DNA of 64,000 nt from Actinoallomurus vinaceus (lineage in GTDB: Bacteria; Actinomycetota; Actinomycetes; Streptosporangiales; Streptosporangiaceae): NCBI RefSeq assembly GCF_039542055.1, contig NZ_BAABHK010000001.1, positions 62,001 to 126,000 of the forward strand. The letters are read 5' to 3'. Both the position numbers and the translations under genes were made by a program. The notes beneath the pieces are model-generated. The model worked only from the letters and a program-made list of their open reading frames with translations, was not told the DNA's origin and searched no databases. Shown here one piece after another: positions 49,757 through 58,000 of the stretch; position 1 is the stretch's first letter; the number at the start of each line of letters is the position of its first letter.

Positions 49757-51315
49757 CCACCGTCTCGAATCGATCCCGCCCGCAGACACGGCGGCCGGGC
49801 TTCGCGCGGCTGCTGCGCGCGGAGTGGACCAAGTTCCGTACGGTCCGCGGCTGGGTGATCGGCCTGGCGATCGCGGCGCTGGTCACCGTGCTGCTCGGGC
49901 TCTTCTCCGCCTCGGGCAGCCAATCGTCGTGCGGCGGCCCGACCGATGTCTGCCCCGCCGTGCCGATCGGCCCGGGCGGCGAGGCGGTGGACGACAAGTT
50001 CTACTTCGTCCACCGGTCGCTGCAGGGGGACGGCTCCATCACGGTTCGCCTGACCTCCATGACCGGCCAGGTCCGCCTGCCGGACGCCACGCCCGGCGTC
50101 CGGAACGTCATCTCCAAGGTCGAGCCGTGGGCGAAGGCCGGCGTGATGGTCAAGGACGGCACCCGGCAGGGGTCGGCGTACGCGGCGCTGATGCTCACCG
50201 GCGCGCACGGCGTGCGGATGCAGTACAACTACACCCACGACGTCGCCGGCGGTCCAGGCGGCGTGTCGAGGACGTCCCCGCGCTGGCTGCGGCTGGTCCG
50301 CTCCGGCGACGACCTCACCGGCTACGAGTCGGCCGACGGCAGCCGGTGGTCGAAGGTGGGTACGGCCCGTCTGGCCGGGCTGCCGGCCACGGTGCGGATC
50401 GGCCTGTTCGCCGCGTCCCCGGGCGACCTGACGGTGACGCAGGCGGATCTCGGCGGGGTCGTCGCGGCGTCGCGCTTCGCCCAGGCCACCGGCGTCTTCG
50501 AAAGCGTGAGCGTGCGGGGAGGGACGTCGGGCGGCGCATGGAGCCACGACGACCTCGGAGCCACCAAGGAACCCGACGGGACGATCCACCATCCGGGCGG
50601 TGTCGTGGAGTCCGGCGGCACCTTCACCGTGACCGGGGTCGGCGACATCGCTCCCCGCACGGACGGCATGACCATCGAGAAGACACTCTCCGGACTGCCG
50701 GCGGGGCTGATCGTCGTGATCGTGGTGGCGGTGGTGTTCATCACCGCGGAGTACCGCCGGGGCCTGATCCGGACCACTCTGCTCGCCTCCCCGGGACGGG
50801 GCCGGGTGCTGGCGGCGAAGGCCGTCGTGCTCGCCGCGCTGACCTTCCTCGCCGGGCTGGTCGCCGCCGGTGTCACGATGCCGGTCGGCGCGCACATCCT
50901 GCGTTCCAACGGGAACTACATCCTCCCGGTCGCCTCGCTCACCCAGCTGCGCGTCGTGGCCGGTACCGCCGCGTTGGTCGCCGTCGTCGCCGTCCTCGCC
51001 CTCGCGCTCGGCACGGTGTTCCGGCGCAGCGCCCCGGCGATCACCACCGCCCTCGTGCTGGTCATCCTGCCGCGCATCCTCGCGACCACGTCCGTCCTGC
51101 CCGTGGACGCGGCGCGCTGGCTGCTGCGGCTCACCCCGGCCGCCGGGTTCGCGATCCAGCAGAGCATCCCGGCGTACCCGCAGGTCACCGCCTCCTTCTC
51201 GCCCCAAGCCGGTTGGTATCCGCTGCCGCCGTGGGCCGGTCTCGCGGTCTGCGGCGGATACGCCGCGCTCGCCCTCGGCCTGGCCGTCCTCCTGCTGCGC
51301 CGGAGGGACGCATGA
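49753..51315 (+). CDS. ABC-2 permease with an inserted extracellular DUF1349/LamG-like domain
   Basis: A 520-residue permease. TM1 (WVIGLAIAALVTVLLGLFSA) is followed by about 250 extracellular residues before the remaining five helices. The insert contains EPWAKAGVMVKDGT, MQYNYTHD, LVRSGDDLTGYESADG and VRIGLFAASPGDLTV, which look like a DUF1349/concanavalin-like fold. The rest (ITAEYRRGLIRTTLLASPGR) is a standard ABC-2 permease. ATGA overlap with the ATPase. The insert may bind a substrate or cell-wall sugar. Confidence 0.85.
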   Translation: MTTVSNRSRPQTRRPGFARLLRAEWTKFRTVRGWVIGLAIAALVTVLLGLFSASGSQSSCGGPTDVCPAVPIGPGGEAVDDKFYFVHRSLQGDGSITVRLTSMTGQVRLPDATPGVRNVISKVEPWAKAGVMVKDGTRQGSAYAALMLTGAHGVRMQYNYTHDVAGGPGGVSRTSPRWLRLVRSGDDLTGYESADGSRWSKVGTARLAGLPATVRIGLFAASPGDLTVTQADLGGVVAASRFAQATGVFESVSVRGGTSGGAWSHDDLGATKEPDGTIHHPGGVVESGGTFTVTGVGDIAPRTDGMTIEKTLSGLPAGLIVVIVVAVVFITAEYRRGLIRTTLLASPGRGRVLAAKAVVLAALTFLAGLVAAGVTMPVGAHILRSNGNYILPVASLTQLRVVAGTAALVAVVAVLALALGTVFRRSAPAITTALVLVILPRILATTSVLPVDAARWLLRLTPAAGFAIQQSIPAYPQVTASFSPQAGWYPLPPWAGLAVCGGYAALALGLAVLLLRRRDA

Positions 51316-51383
51316 GTGAGCGGAGCGAGCGAATCGTGAGGACAGCGGCTTGGGTCACTCCCTCGACGAAGGAGGGTTCATGA
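51312..51383 (+). CDS. Mini-ORF A of the permease coupling repeat (23 residues)
   Basis: ATG 51312 overlaps the TGA of the first permease; the product MSERSERIVRTAAW, continuing VTPSTKEGS, ends in a TGA that overlaps the next ATG. Its 3' end carries GAAGGAGGGTTC, a strong ribosome site for the next ORF. It is the first copy of a 68-bp unit. Confidence 0.5.
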   Translation: MSERSERIVRTAAWVTPSTKEGS

Positions 51384-51447
51384 GTGAGCGGAGCGAGCGA
51401 ATCGTGAGCACGGCGACTCGGGTCGCCCCCCCGACGAAGGAGGGTTC
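51312..51447 (+). repeat. 68-bp tandem duplication between ABC permease genes
   Basis: Two copies of 68 bp (51312-51379 and 51380-51447), each opening ATGAGTGAGCGGAGCGAGCG and closing CGACGAAGGAGGGTTC. They differ mainly in the middle. Confidence 0.85.
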
Positions 51448-51451
51448 ATGA
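51380..51451 (+). CDS. Mini-ORF B of the permease coupling repeat (23 residues)
   Basis: Second copy of the 68-bp unit. The product MSERSERIVSTATRVAPPT (then KEGS) ends with ATGA overlap into the second permease at 51448. As with copy A it has GAAGGAGGGTTC at its 3' end. Likely a reinitiation device, not a functional peptide. Confidence 0.5.
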   Translation: MSERSERIVSTATRVAPPTKEGS

Positions 51452-52224
51452 GACGGGAACTGCACGCGGAGTGGACGAAGCTGCGCACCGTGACGAGCAC
51501 GGCCTGGCTGCTGCTCGCCGGGGTCGCCCTGACCGTCGCCGTCAGCGCCGCGGTCGCCGCGACTGTGTCCTGCCCGGCGGCGGGCTGCCGGTACGACACC
51601 CCGAAGGTCGCCCTGACGGGAGTCCAGGCGGGCCAGGCGATCGTCGCCATCCTGGCCGTCCTGGTCATCACCGGCGAGTACGGCACCGGCATGATCCGGA
51701 CCACGCTGGCGGCGATGCCGCGCCGGGACGCCGTCCTGGCCGCCAAGGCGACGATCCTCACCGGCCTGACGCTGGTCACGGGGACGATGTCGGTGCTCGG
51801 GTCGCTGCTCGCCGCACGGCTCATCCTGCCGGGCAACGGTTTCGTGCCCGCGCACGGTCAGCCGCCCTTGTCCCTGGCCGACGGGCCGACGCTGCGCGCG
51901 GCGGTCGGCTCGGTCCTCTACCTCGCGCTGATCGCCCTGCTCGGCCTCGGCGTCGCCACCGTCGTACGGGACTCGGCGACGGCCATCGGCGTCGTGTTCG
52001 GCCTGCTGTACATCCTCGCGGTCCTGCCGGTCATGGTCTCGGACCCGGACTGGCAACGGCTCCTGTGGCGGATCTCGCCGATGGAGGCGGGGCTCGCGGT
52101 CCAGTCGACCACGCGCCTGTCGAGCCTGCCGCTCGGCCCGTGGGCCGGGCTGGGCGTGCTCGCCGCGTGGGCCGCCGGGTCGCTGCTCACCGGCGGCCTG
52201 CTACTCCGGCTGCGCGACGCGTAA
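51448..52224 (+). CDS. ABC-2 type permease, second subunit
   Basis: A 258-residue membrane protein with six helices, including STAWLLLAGVALTVAVSAAV and VLAVLVITGEYGTGMIRTTL, the last sharing the conserved TGEY-G-MIRTTL loop with the first permease. No inserted domain. ATG 51448 follows GGAGGGTTC and overlaps the stop of mini-ORF B. Forms a heteromeric channel with the preceding permease, driven by the ATPase. Confidence 0.92.
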   Translation: MRRELHAEWTKLRTVTSTAWLLLAGVALTVAVSAAVAATVSCPAAGCRYDTPKVALTGVQAGQAIVAILAVLVITGEYGTGMIRTTLAAMPRRDAVLAAKATILTGLTLVTGTMSVLGSLLAARLILPGNGFVPAHGQPPLSLADGPTLRAAVGSVLYLALIALLGLGVATVVRDSATAIGVVFGLLYILAVLPVMVSDPDWQRLLWRISPMEAGLAVQSTTRLSSLPLGPWAGLGVLAAWAAGSLLTGGLLLRLRDA

Positions 52225-52266
52225 GGCCCGGCGTCGCGTCCGGCGCGGAGAGAAGGCGCCACTGGT

Positions 52267-53214
52267 TCACGCTCGGGCTTGATCCTCCACCATGACGGCG
52301 AAACCATCGAGATGGCGGGCAAGGCTGTACTCGAACAGTCCGTCCAGGTCCGACACTGTTTCCTCGTCAATCGTGGCCAGCAGTGGAAATCGTCCGCTGC
52401 CGAGGAGCTCGTCGGCCCGCTGTCGCTGTTCCAGCCACCACTGGTCGAGTGGCACACCGGTCTCCTGCTCCGCTTCGGTCTCGTCCGCCATGGGCAGGGC
52501 AACGGTGATGACCAGTGCGTGCAGCGTGAGTGCTTCGCGAATCCGCGTCGTCATGGGCAGCCCGAGCCCGTCGAGTGCGCGCAGGGTCCATTCGGTGTGC
52601 GCCATCATGTTGGGCACCAGCAGGGGGCGAGTGAACGACACGGCCCTGGGGAGCCAGAGGTGCCGCCGGCACAGCTCCCACTGTCGGCGGGAGATCAGTT
52701 CGAGCTTGGCTCGCCACCCCTCTGGCCCCGGGACGGGTAGCTCGGGTTCGCCGAAGACCTCGTCGGTCATCTGCGTCACCAGTTCGTCCTTGTTCGCCAC
52801 GTGCCGGTAGAGCGACATCGGACCGACCCCGAGCTCGGCCGCGAGCCGTCGCATGGACACGGCGTCGAGTCCTTCGACATCGGCGATCGCGATGGCGGTG
52901 CGGAGGACCTCCTTCCGGTTCAGTGCCTGTTTGGGCCGCGGTCTCGGCGACGTGGTCAGGCCGGCCGGCTGCTTGGGGCGCGTGCGGGCGCTGACCACCG
53001 TGCCGGAACCGACCTTGGCTTCAACGAGCTCGTCGTCGCGGAGAGCCGCCATCACCTTGGTCGCGGTCGCGATCGCGACGCCCCACCGCTGGGCGATCTG
53101 CCGGATGGAGGGCACCCGGTCGCCGGGCCGCAGGTCGCCGGACAGGATCTGGGCACGGATCTCCGCGACGATCCGCCGGTAGGGCGGATCCGGTCGCTGC
53201 GTCGACGACGGCAT
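52267..53214 (-). CDS. GntR-TetR fusion regulator
   Basis: A 315-residue protein with two DNA-binding domains. Residues 10-75 are a GntR winged helix (GDRVPSIRQIAQRWGVAIAT, LVEAKVGSGTVV); residues 95-150 are a TetR HTH (MRRLAAELGVGPMSLYRHV); the rest is a TetR_C_1 ligand domain. Such fusions are known in actinobacteria. ATG 53214 follows GGGAGCTCCC. Two TACTAGTTCA direct repeats lie upstream, probably its operator. It is divergent from an alpha/beta-hydrolase. Confidence 0.9.
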   Translation of the reverse strand: MPSSTQRPDPPYRRIVAEIRAQILSGDLRPGDRVPSIRQIAQRWGVAIATATKVMAALRDDELVEAKVGSGTVVSARTRPKQPAGLTTSPRPRPKQALNRKEVLRTAIAIADVEGLDAVSMRRLAAELGVGPMSLYRHVANKDELVTQMTDEVFGEPELPVPGPEGWRAKLELISRRQWELCRRHLWLPRAVSFTRPLLVPNMMAHTEWTLRALDGLGLPMTTRIREALTLHALVITVALPMADETEAEQETGVPLDQWWLEQRQRADELLGSGRFPLLATIDEETVSDLDGLFEYSLARHLDGFAVMVEDQARA

Positions 53215-53259
53215 GGGAGCTCCCGATCCATCGGTGAGATCGTCTGTCTGTCGCGAGTG

Positions 53260-53289
53260 TACTAGTTCAATTCCGTCAGTACTAGTTCA
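53260..53289. promoter_or_regulatory. Direct repeats TACTAGTTCA, 20-bp spacing
   Basis: TACTAGTTCA occurs at 53260-53269 and 53280-53289, each containing the ACTAGT palindrome. Candidate operator for the GntR-TetR protein, about 45 bases before its start. Confidence 0.6.
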
Positions 53290-53403
53290 CTTTGTCTGCA
53301 TAAACACCAGGAAAAGGTCCACATCTTTGGTGACGTCGATACCATGTACGCACGGCAGCTGATACGTCGTACGCATCCACAAGAGGCCTAAGGGGAGACA
53401 GCG

Positions 53404-54294
53404 ATGACAACGAACCACGAAGCAGAGGCCGCCGCTGACGATCGCCGGCCGCCGACCCTGGTGTTCGTCCATGGCACCAACTCTTCGTCGTTCTTCTGCT
53501 CGGGACTGATCAGCGAACTCACCCTGCGCGGGCACCGGGCCGTGGCCGTCGACCTTCCGGGACACGGCGCCGAAGGGTTCTTCCCGCGGGCGTACCAGGC
53601 TCCGCAGGACCTCGAGGCGCTGGCGACCGAGCCGTCGCCGCTCGCCAAGGTCACCATCGACGACTATGTCGAGCGCGTCGTGGACGTGGTGCGCCGCGCC
53701 CGTAGCCACGGGCCCGTGATCCTCGCCGGCGCCAGCCAGGGCGGCGTCACCGTGAGCAGGGTCGGCAACGCCATCCCCGACCTGCTCGAGCGGGTCGTCT
53801 ACATGGCGGCGTACTGCTGCGTCGACCTGCCGAACCTGGCCGCCTATCTGGAAACACCCGAGAACAGCGAGAGCCTGCTTCCCCGGGTGATGGCGGCGAT
53901 GGCCGCCGATCCGGCGAACCTGGGGGTGAGCCGGATCAACTGGCGCTCGGCCGACCCGGACGTGATCGACGGCATCAAGCAGTGCCTGGCCGGTGACTTC
54001 ACCGACGAGGGCGCGAGGCGGCTGCTCAACATGCTCGAGCCGGACGAGCCCGCCGGCATTCCCATGGCCGACGCCCGGGGCGAAGCACAGACCTGGGGCC
54101 GGATTCCGCGGACGTATGTGCGCTTCACCCTCGACCGGCTGATTCCGCCGGCACTGCAGGACCGATTCATCAGCGAGGCCGACCGCCTCACTCCGGACAA
54201 CCCGACCGACGTGCGAAGCGTTGCGGCACCCCACGTCGGCCCGTTCGAACGACCTGAACTGGTGGAGATCTTCTCCGAGCTGGCCGGCCGCTGA
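53404..54294 (+). CDS. Alpha/beta-hydrolase
   Basis: A 296-residue soluble hydrolase: oxyanion strand LVFVHGTNSSSFFC, GHGAEGFFPRAY, nucleophile GASQGGVTVSR, and HVGPFERPELVEI with the likely catalytic His. The family includes esterases and salicylate-ester type hydrolases. AGGGGAG precedes the ATG. It is divergent from the GntR-TetR regulator and followed within six bases by an MFS fragment. Confidence 0.88.
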   Translation: MTTNHEAEAAADDRRPPTLVFVHGTNSSSFFCSGLISELTLRGHRAVAVDLPGHGAEGFFPRAYQAPQDLEALATEPSPLAKVTIDDYVERVVDVVRRARSHGPVILAGASQGGVTVSRVGNAIPDLLERVVYMAAYCCVDLPNLAAYLETPENSESLLPRVMAAMAADPANLGVSRINWRSADPDVIDGIKQCLAGDFTDEGARRLLNMLEPDEPAGIPMADARGEAQTWGRIPRTYVRFTLDRLIPPALQDRFISEADRLTPDNPTDVRSVAAPHVGPFERPELVEIFSELAGR

Positions 54295-54299
54295 CCGGC

Positions 54300-54995
54300 G
54301 TGGCCGCGACCGATGAGTTCCGTGCCGGGACCGCCGTCCCGGAGGTTTACCGGTGGCGGTGGGTGGCGTTGTTCGGGCTCCTGGCCGTCCTGGGTGGCCT
54401 GCGGTTTCTGCCCGAGTCGCGGTCCACGCGTCCGCCCAGGCTGGACCTGGGCGGTGTGGCCTTCGCGGGGGTGGCCTCGCTGCTGTTGGTCTTTCCCTTG
54501 GTGCAGGGCCGCGAGCTCGGCTGGCCGGTGTGGACGTTCTCGATGATGGCCGGGGGTGTCGTCGTCTTTGGCCTCTTCGGCTGGTACGAGAGCCGCCGGC
54601 AGCGTGCGGGCGCTGATCCGCTCGTCGTGCCGAGCCTGTTCCGCAAGCGGGGTTTCACGGGAGGGCTGATCGTGGGGGTCGTGTTCTTTGCCGGGATGGC
54701 CGGGTTCTCCCTTGTCTTCAGTCTGTTCTTGCAGGTGGGGCTGGGATATTCGCCGCTGCGGGCGGGGCTGTCCACGGTGCCCTGGTCGGTCGGTGTGATC
54801 GTCGGGTTCGGTGTCGCTCAGGTCGTGCAGCGGTTCGGCCGCCGGGTCATTCACGGCGGTGCGCTGTTGATGGCCCTCGGTGCCGGGGGAATCGTCCTCA
54901 CCCTGCACCTGGCCGGTACCGGCGTCGGCCCCTGGCAGTTCGCTCCCGCGCTGATCGTCACCGGCATCTATCAAGTGCGTCGTCTCCGGCGTTGA
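54300..54995 (+). pseudogene. MFS transporter fragment truncated at both ends
   Basis: The frame encodes 231 residues of the middle of a DHA2 pump: RLDLGGVAFAGVASLLLVFP, LVQGRELGWPVWTFSMM, ADPLVVPSLFRKRGFTGGL and LGYSPLRAGLSTVPWSVGV. TM1-5 with motif A are missing, and the sequence breaks off at APALIVTGIYQ into RRLRR and stop. It starts six bases after the hydrolase stop. A full pump was probably once the partner of that hydrolase and regulator. Confidence 0.8.
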
Positions 54996-55055
54996 CGCGG
55001 GGAGCGCGGGATGTCACGGTGTGGGAAAAGGTTTTCCTGTGGCGTGAGGTGGCCC

Positions 55056-56450
55056 ATGACCGGTCCCGCGAGACGAGACGTGCTCAGGATGGGCGCGCTG
55101 GTAGCGGGCGGGCTGCCGATGCTCGCCCGCACCGCGGCCGAGGGCACGGCGGGTGTCGCCGCGCGGGTGCGGCCGCCGCGATTCCGCGACGCCTGGTTCC
55201 CGATCACCGACTTCGGCGCCGTCGACGACGGGACGACCGACTGCACGCGGGCGATCGACGCGGCGATCCGGGCCTGCCACGCGGCGGGCGGGGGCCACGT
55301 CCTGGTGCCCGCGGGCCGGTGGGCGACCGGCGCGATCCACCTGCTGAGCCGCGTCGACCTGCACGTCGACCGGGGAGCGACCCTGCTGTTCAACACCGAC
55401 CCGGCCGCGTACCTGCCGGTCGTGCTGACGCGCTGGCAGGGCGTCGAGGCGTACAACTACTCACCGCTGATCTACGCCCACGGGCAGCGGGACATCGCCG
55501 TGACGGGCCAGGGCGTCCTCGACGCCCAGGGCGACAACGGGCACTGGTGGTTCTGGGTCGGCTCCGGGCAGTACGGCTGGAAGCCCGGCATGCCGAACCA
55601 GCGGGCGGACTGGGCGGCCCTGGAACGGATGGGCGTGGAGGGGGTCCCGGTCGGGCAGCGGGTCTTCGGCGCGGGCCACTACCTCCGGCCGAGCTTCATC
55701 CAGCCGTACGCCTGCCGGAACGTCCTCATCGAGGGCGTCACCCTGCGGCACTCTCCGATGTGGAACGTCCATCCGGTGCTGTGCCGGAACGTCACGGTGC
55801 GCGACGTTTCAGTGGAGAGTCTCGGGCCCAACGGCGACGGCTGCGATCCCGACTCCTGCCAGGACGTGGTGATCCAGCGAACGAGGTTCGCCACCCACGA
55901 CGACTGCATCGCCATCAAGTCGGGACGGGACGAGGACGGCCGTCGGGTCGGCGTCCCGTCGAAGAACATCCTCGTCGAGGACTGCGTCTTCACCAGCGGC
56001 GGCGGCGCGGTGGCGATCGGCAGCGAGATGAGCGGCGGCGTGTCGGACGTGGTCGCGCGGCGGCTCCGTCTCCCGCACGACGCGTCGCTCGACGAGGCGA
56101 GTGTCGCGTGGATCCTGTCGATCAAATCGACCTCGACGCGCGGCGGGTACATCCGGAACGTCCGGGTCACCGACGTCTCGTGCCCCGCGTGGACGTACGT
56201 GCCGTTCGAGGTCACCTACACCTACATGGGCGGCGCCGGCGGCGAGCTGTATCCGGACGTGTCGGGCATCACCGTACGGGACTGGTCGGTCGGCGGCCCC
56301 TGCGACTACGCCTACCGGATCCGCGGCGCGCAGACCGCCCCCGTACGCGACGTGCGCCTGACGAACCTCACGTTCGAGCATGCCGCACACGCGCCGGTCG
56401 TCGAGAACGCCGACGTCACGACGCGTCACGTGACCGTGCGAGGGGCCTAG
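55056..56450 (+). CDS. Secreted GH28-like protein (polygalacturonase family) with altered active site
   Basis: About 464 residues from ATG 55056, preceded by GAGG. A Tat-like signal (ARRDVLRMGALVAGG) leads to a right-handed beta-helix. Family motifs are VESLGPNGDGCDPDSC (N-x-D), HDDCIAIKSGRDEDG (DD) and AIGSEMSGGV. The usual GHG is GGG in TSGGGAVAIGSE, and the RIK motif reads SIK in WILSIKSTSTRGG. The two Asp pairs remain, so activity on a pectin- or rhamnogalacturonan-like sugar is uncertain. Confidence 0.82.
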   Translation: MTGPARRDVLRMGALVAGGLPMLARTAAEGTAGVAARVRPPRFRDAWFPITDFGAVDDGTTDCTRAIDAAIRACHAAGGGHVLVPAGRWATGAIHLLSRVDLHVDRGATLLFNTDPAAYLPVVLTRWQGVEAYNYSPLIYAHGQRDIAVTGQGVLDAQGDNGHWWFWVGSGQYGWKPGMPNQRADWAALERMGVEGVPVGQRVFGAGHYLRPSFIQPYACRNVLIEGVTLRHSPMWNVHPVLCRNVTVRDVSVESLGPNGDGCDPDSCQDVVIQRTRFATHDDCIAIKSGRDEDGRRVGVPSKNILVEDCVFTSGGGAVAIGSEMSGGVSDVVARRLRLPHDASLDEASVAWILSIKSTSTRGGYIRNVRVTDVSCPAWTYVPFEVTYTYMGGAGGELYPDVSGITVRDWSVGGPCDYAYRIRGAQTAPVRDVRLTNLTFEHAAHAPVVENADVTTRHVTVRGA

Positions 56451-56457
56451 GCGTGCG

Positions 56458-56850
56458 TCAGCCTGTGGGCATGCCGATCTGATCGCGTTCCAGTGCGGAG
56501 CGGAGTTGCGAGAGGGTCTGCGCAACGGTCGACATCAGGGGTCCGTCGAGAGTGCCTCCGATCAGCTCGGCCAGCCGCTCGGCGAAGGTGCCCTCCGCCG
56601 CGTCGACCAACTGCAAGCCCTCATCGGTCAGCGCCAGCAGCGATGACCGGCGATCCGATGGATTCGGTTGCCGGACGACCCATCCCTGCTTCTCCAGGCG
56701 GTCGACGCCCTTGCTGGTCGCCCCGATACCGACCGCGAACTCGGCAGCCAGATCCGCCACCCGGGACCCGGGATGGTCACGGAGGTGGCGCAGGAACTCG
56801 AACTGCGACGTGACGATCCCGTGCCGCTCGACCGGCTGGCCCCCGAGCAC
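56458..56850 (-). CDS. MarR family regulator with shortened N-terminus
   Basis: The reverse strand encodes VTSQFEFLRHLRDHPGSRV, then ATSKGVDRLEKQGWVVR and PSDRRSSLLALTDEG, a clear MarR winged helix. Family similarity stops at HGIV, near 56823, where the sequence passes into the antisense of a lipase fragment. The GTG at 56850 would give about 130 residues with a replaced first helix, which normally forms the dimer interface. It may be a partly functional or decaying gene. Confidence 0.7.
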   Translation of the reverse strand: MLGGQPVERHGIVTSQFEFLRHLRDHPGSRVADLAAEFAVGIGATSKGVDRLEKQGWVVRQPNPSDRRSSLLALTDEGLQLVDAAEGTFAERLAELIGGTLDGPLMSTVAQTLSQLRSALERDQIGMPTG

Positions 56851-57003
56851 CCGTTCCCGGCCGCGATCGAAGACGCGCTGAGCGCCTACCGCGCACTGCT
56901 CGACAGCGGCGAAGACCCTTCCACCATCGCGTTCGCCGGGGACTCCGCCGGCGGTGGCCTCACCGTCACCACCTGCCTTGCCGCCCGCGAGCACGTCGGC
57001 GGG
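56830..57003 (+). pseudogene. Fragment of an HSL-type alpha/beta-hydrolase (lipase)
   Basis: On the + strand LAPEHPFPAAIEDALSAYRA then DPSTIAFAGDSAGGGLTV is the centre of a hormone-sensitive-lipase family enzyme, with the GDSAGG nucleophile elbow. The HGGG oxyanion motif upstream and the Asp/His downstream are missing; family similarity ends near 57000. It joins the truncated end of the MarR gene, marking a recombination junction. Confidence 0.75.
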
Positions 57004-57150
57004 GTAAAGCCGGCCGATTCACATGGCCCCGGAGGTGACGTCGAAGCCGTTACCCGCACCAGTGCCGCGTGGGGTGTTGGCGAGCAGGGAAGACCACTGG
57101 TTCGGATTGGCTCTGGGGCCGTGTTCGGTTCGGCCAACAGGATGGGGCCT

Positions 57151-57987
57151 ATGACGACGCAACGCGAGTTCCAGCAGGTCGACGTGTTCACCGACGAGCC
57201 GTACCGGGGGAACCCGGTGGCGGTCGTGCTCGATGGGGAGGGGCTGTCGGCCGAGGAGATGCAGCGGTTCGCGCGGTGGACGAACCTGTCGGAGACGACG
57301 TTCGTGCTGCCGCCGACGACGCCGGACGCCGACTATCGAGTGCGGATCTTCACGCCGTCCACGGAGCTGCCCTTCGCGGGGCATCCGACGCTGGGGACCT
57401 GCCATGCGTGGCTGTCGGCCGCCGGTGACCGGCAGCGCGATGTGATCGTGCAGGAGTGCGGTGCCGGGATGGTCACCGTGCGGCGGACCGATGACGGGCT
57501 CGCCTTCGCCGCGCCGCCGCTCGTACGGTCCGGCCCTGTCGATGAGGCGCTGGTCAGGAAGATCGCGGCGATGCTTCGTATCGACCGCGACGAGATCGTG
57601 GACGCGCAGTGGGCCGACAACGGCCCTCACTGGGTGGCACTGCTGCTCGCCGACGCCGATGCCGTGCTCGCGCTGCGGCCGGGCGACATCGAGACGCTGT
57701 ACATCGGTGTGGCAGGGCCGTACCCGCCCGGCTCTCCTGAGGCGGTCGAGGTGCGGGCGTTCCACCCGACGGGCAACGGCACCGCCGAGGACCCGGTGAC
57801 CGGCAGCCTGAACGCGTCGCTCGCCGAATGGCTGCTGCGCACCGGCCGGGTGACCGCGCCGTATGTGGCCGGCCAGGGCACCGTGCTCGGCCGCCGAGGA
57901 CGGGTTCACGTCTCGGTGGACGGCGACGACACGATCTGGGTCGGCGGCGGCACGATCACCTGCGTCTCCGGCCGAGTCGAGCTGTAA
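57151..57987 (+). CDS. PhzF-family isomerase/epimerase
   Basis: A 278-residue protein of the diaminopimelate-epimerase-like fold: VDVFTDEPYRGNPVAVVLDG at the start, the catalytic Glu in WTNLSETTFVLPPT, RIFTPSTELPFAGHPTLGTC, and EDPVTGSLNASLAEWL. PhzF acts in phenazine synthesis, but most actinomycete homologues serve unknown isomerisations, and no other phenazine gene is here. ATG 57151 is preferred to ATG 57142 by alignment. Monocistronic. Confidence 0.92.
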   Translation: MTTQREFQQVDVFTDEPYRGNPVAVVLDGEGLSAEEMQRFARWTNLSETTFVLPPTTPDADYRVRIFTPSTELPFAGHPTLGTCHAWLSAAGDRQRDVIVQECGAGMVTVRRTDDGLAFAAPPLVRSGPVDEALVRKIAAMLRIDRDEIVDAQWADNGPHWVALLLADADAVLALRPGDIETLYIGVAGPYPPGSPEAVEVRAFHPTGNGTAEDPVTGSLNASLAEWLLRTGRVTAPYVAGQGTVLGRRGRVHVSVDGDDTIWVGGGTITCVSGRVEL

Positions 57988-58000
57988 CGCCCTGCAAGCA

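Noticed and set aside
57003..57150. Possible reverse-strand gene tail ending in GFDVTSGAM
   Set aside because: Too short to assign to a family; treated as the control region of the PhzF gene.
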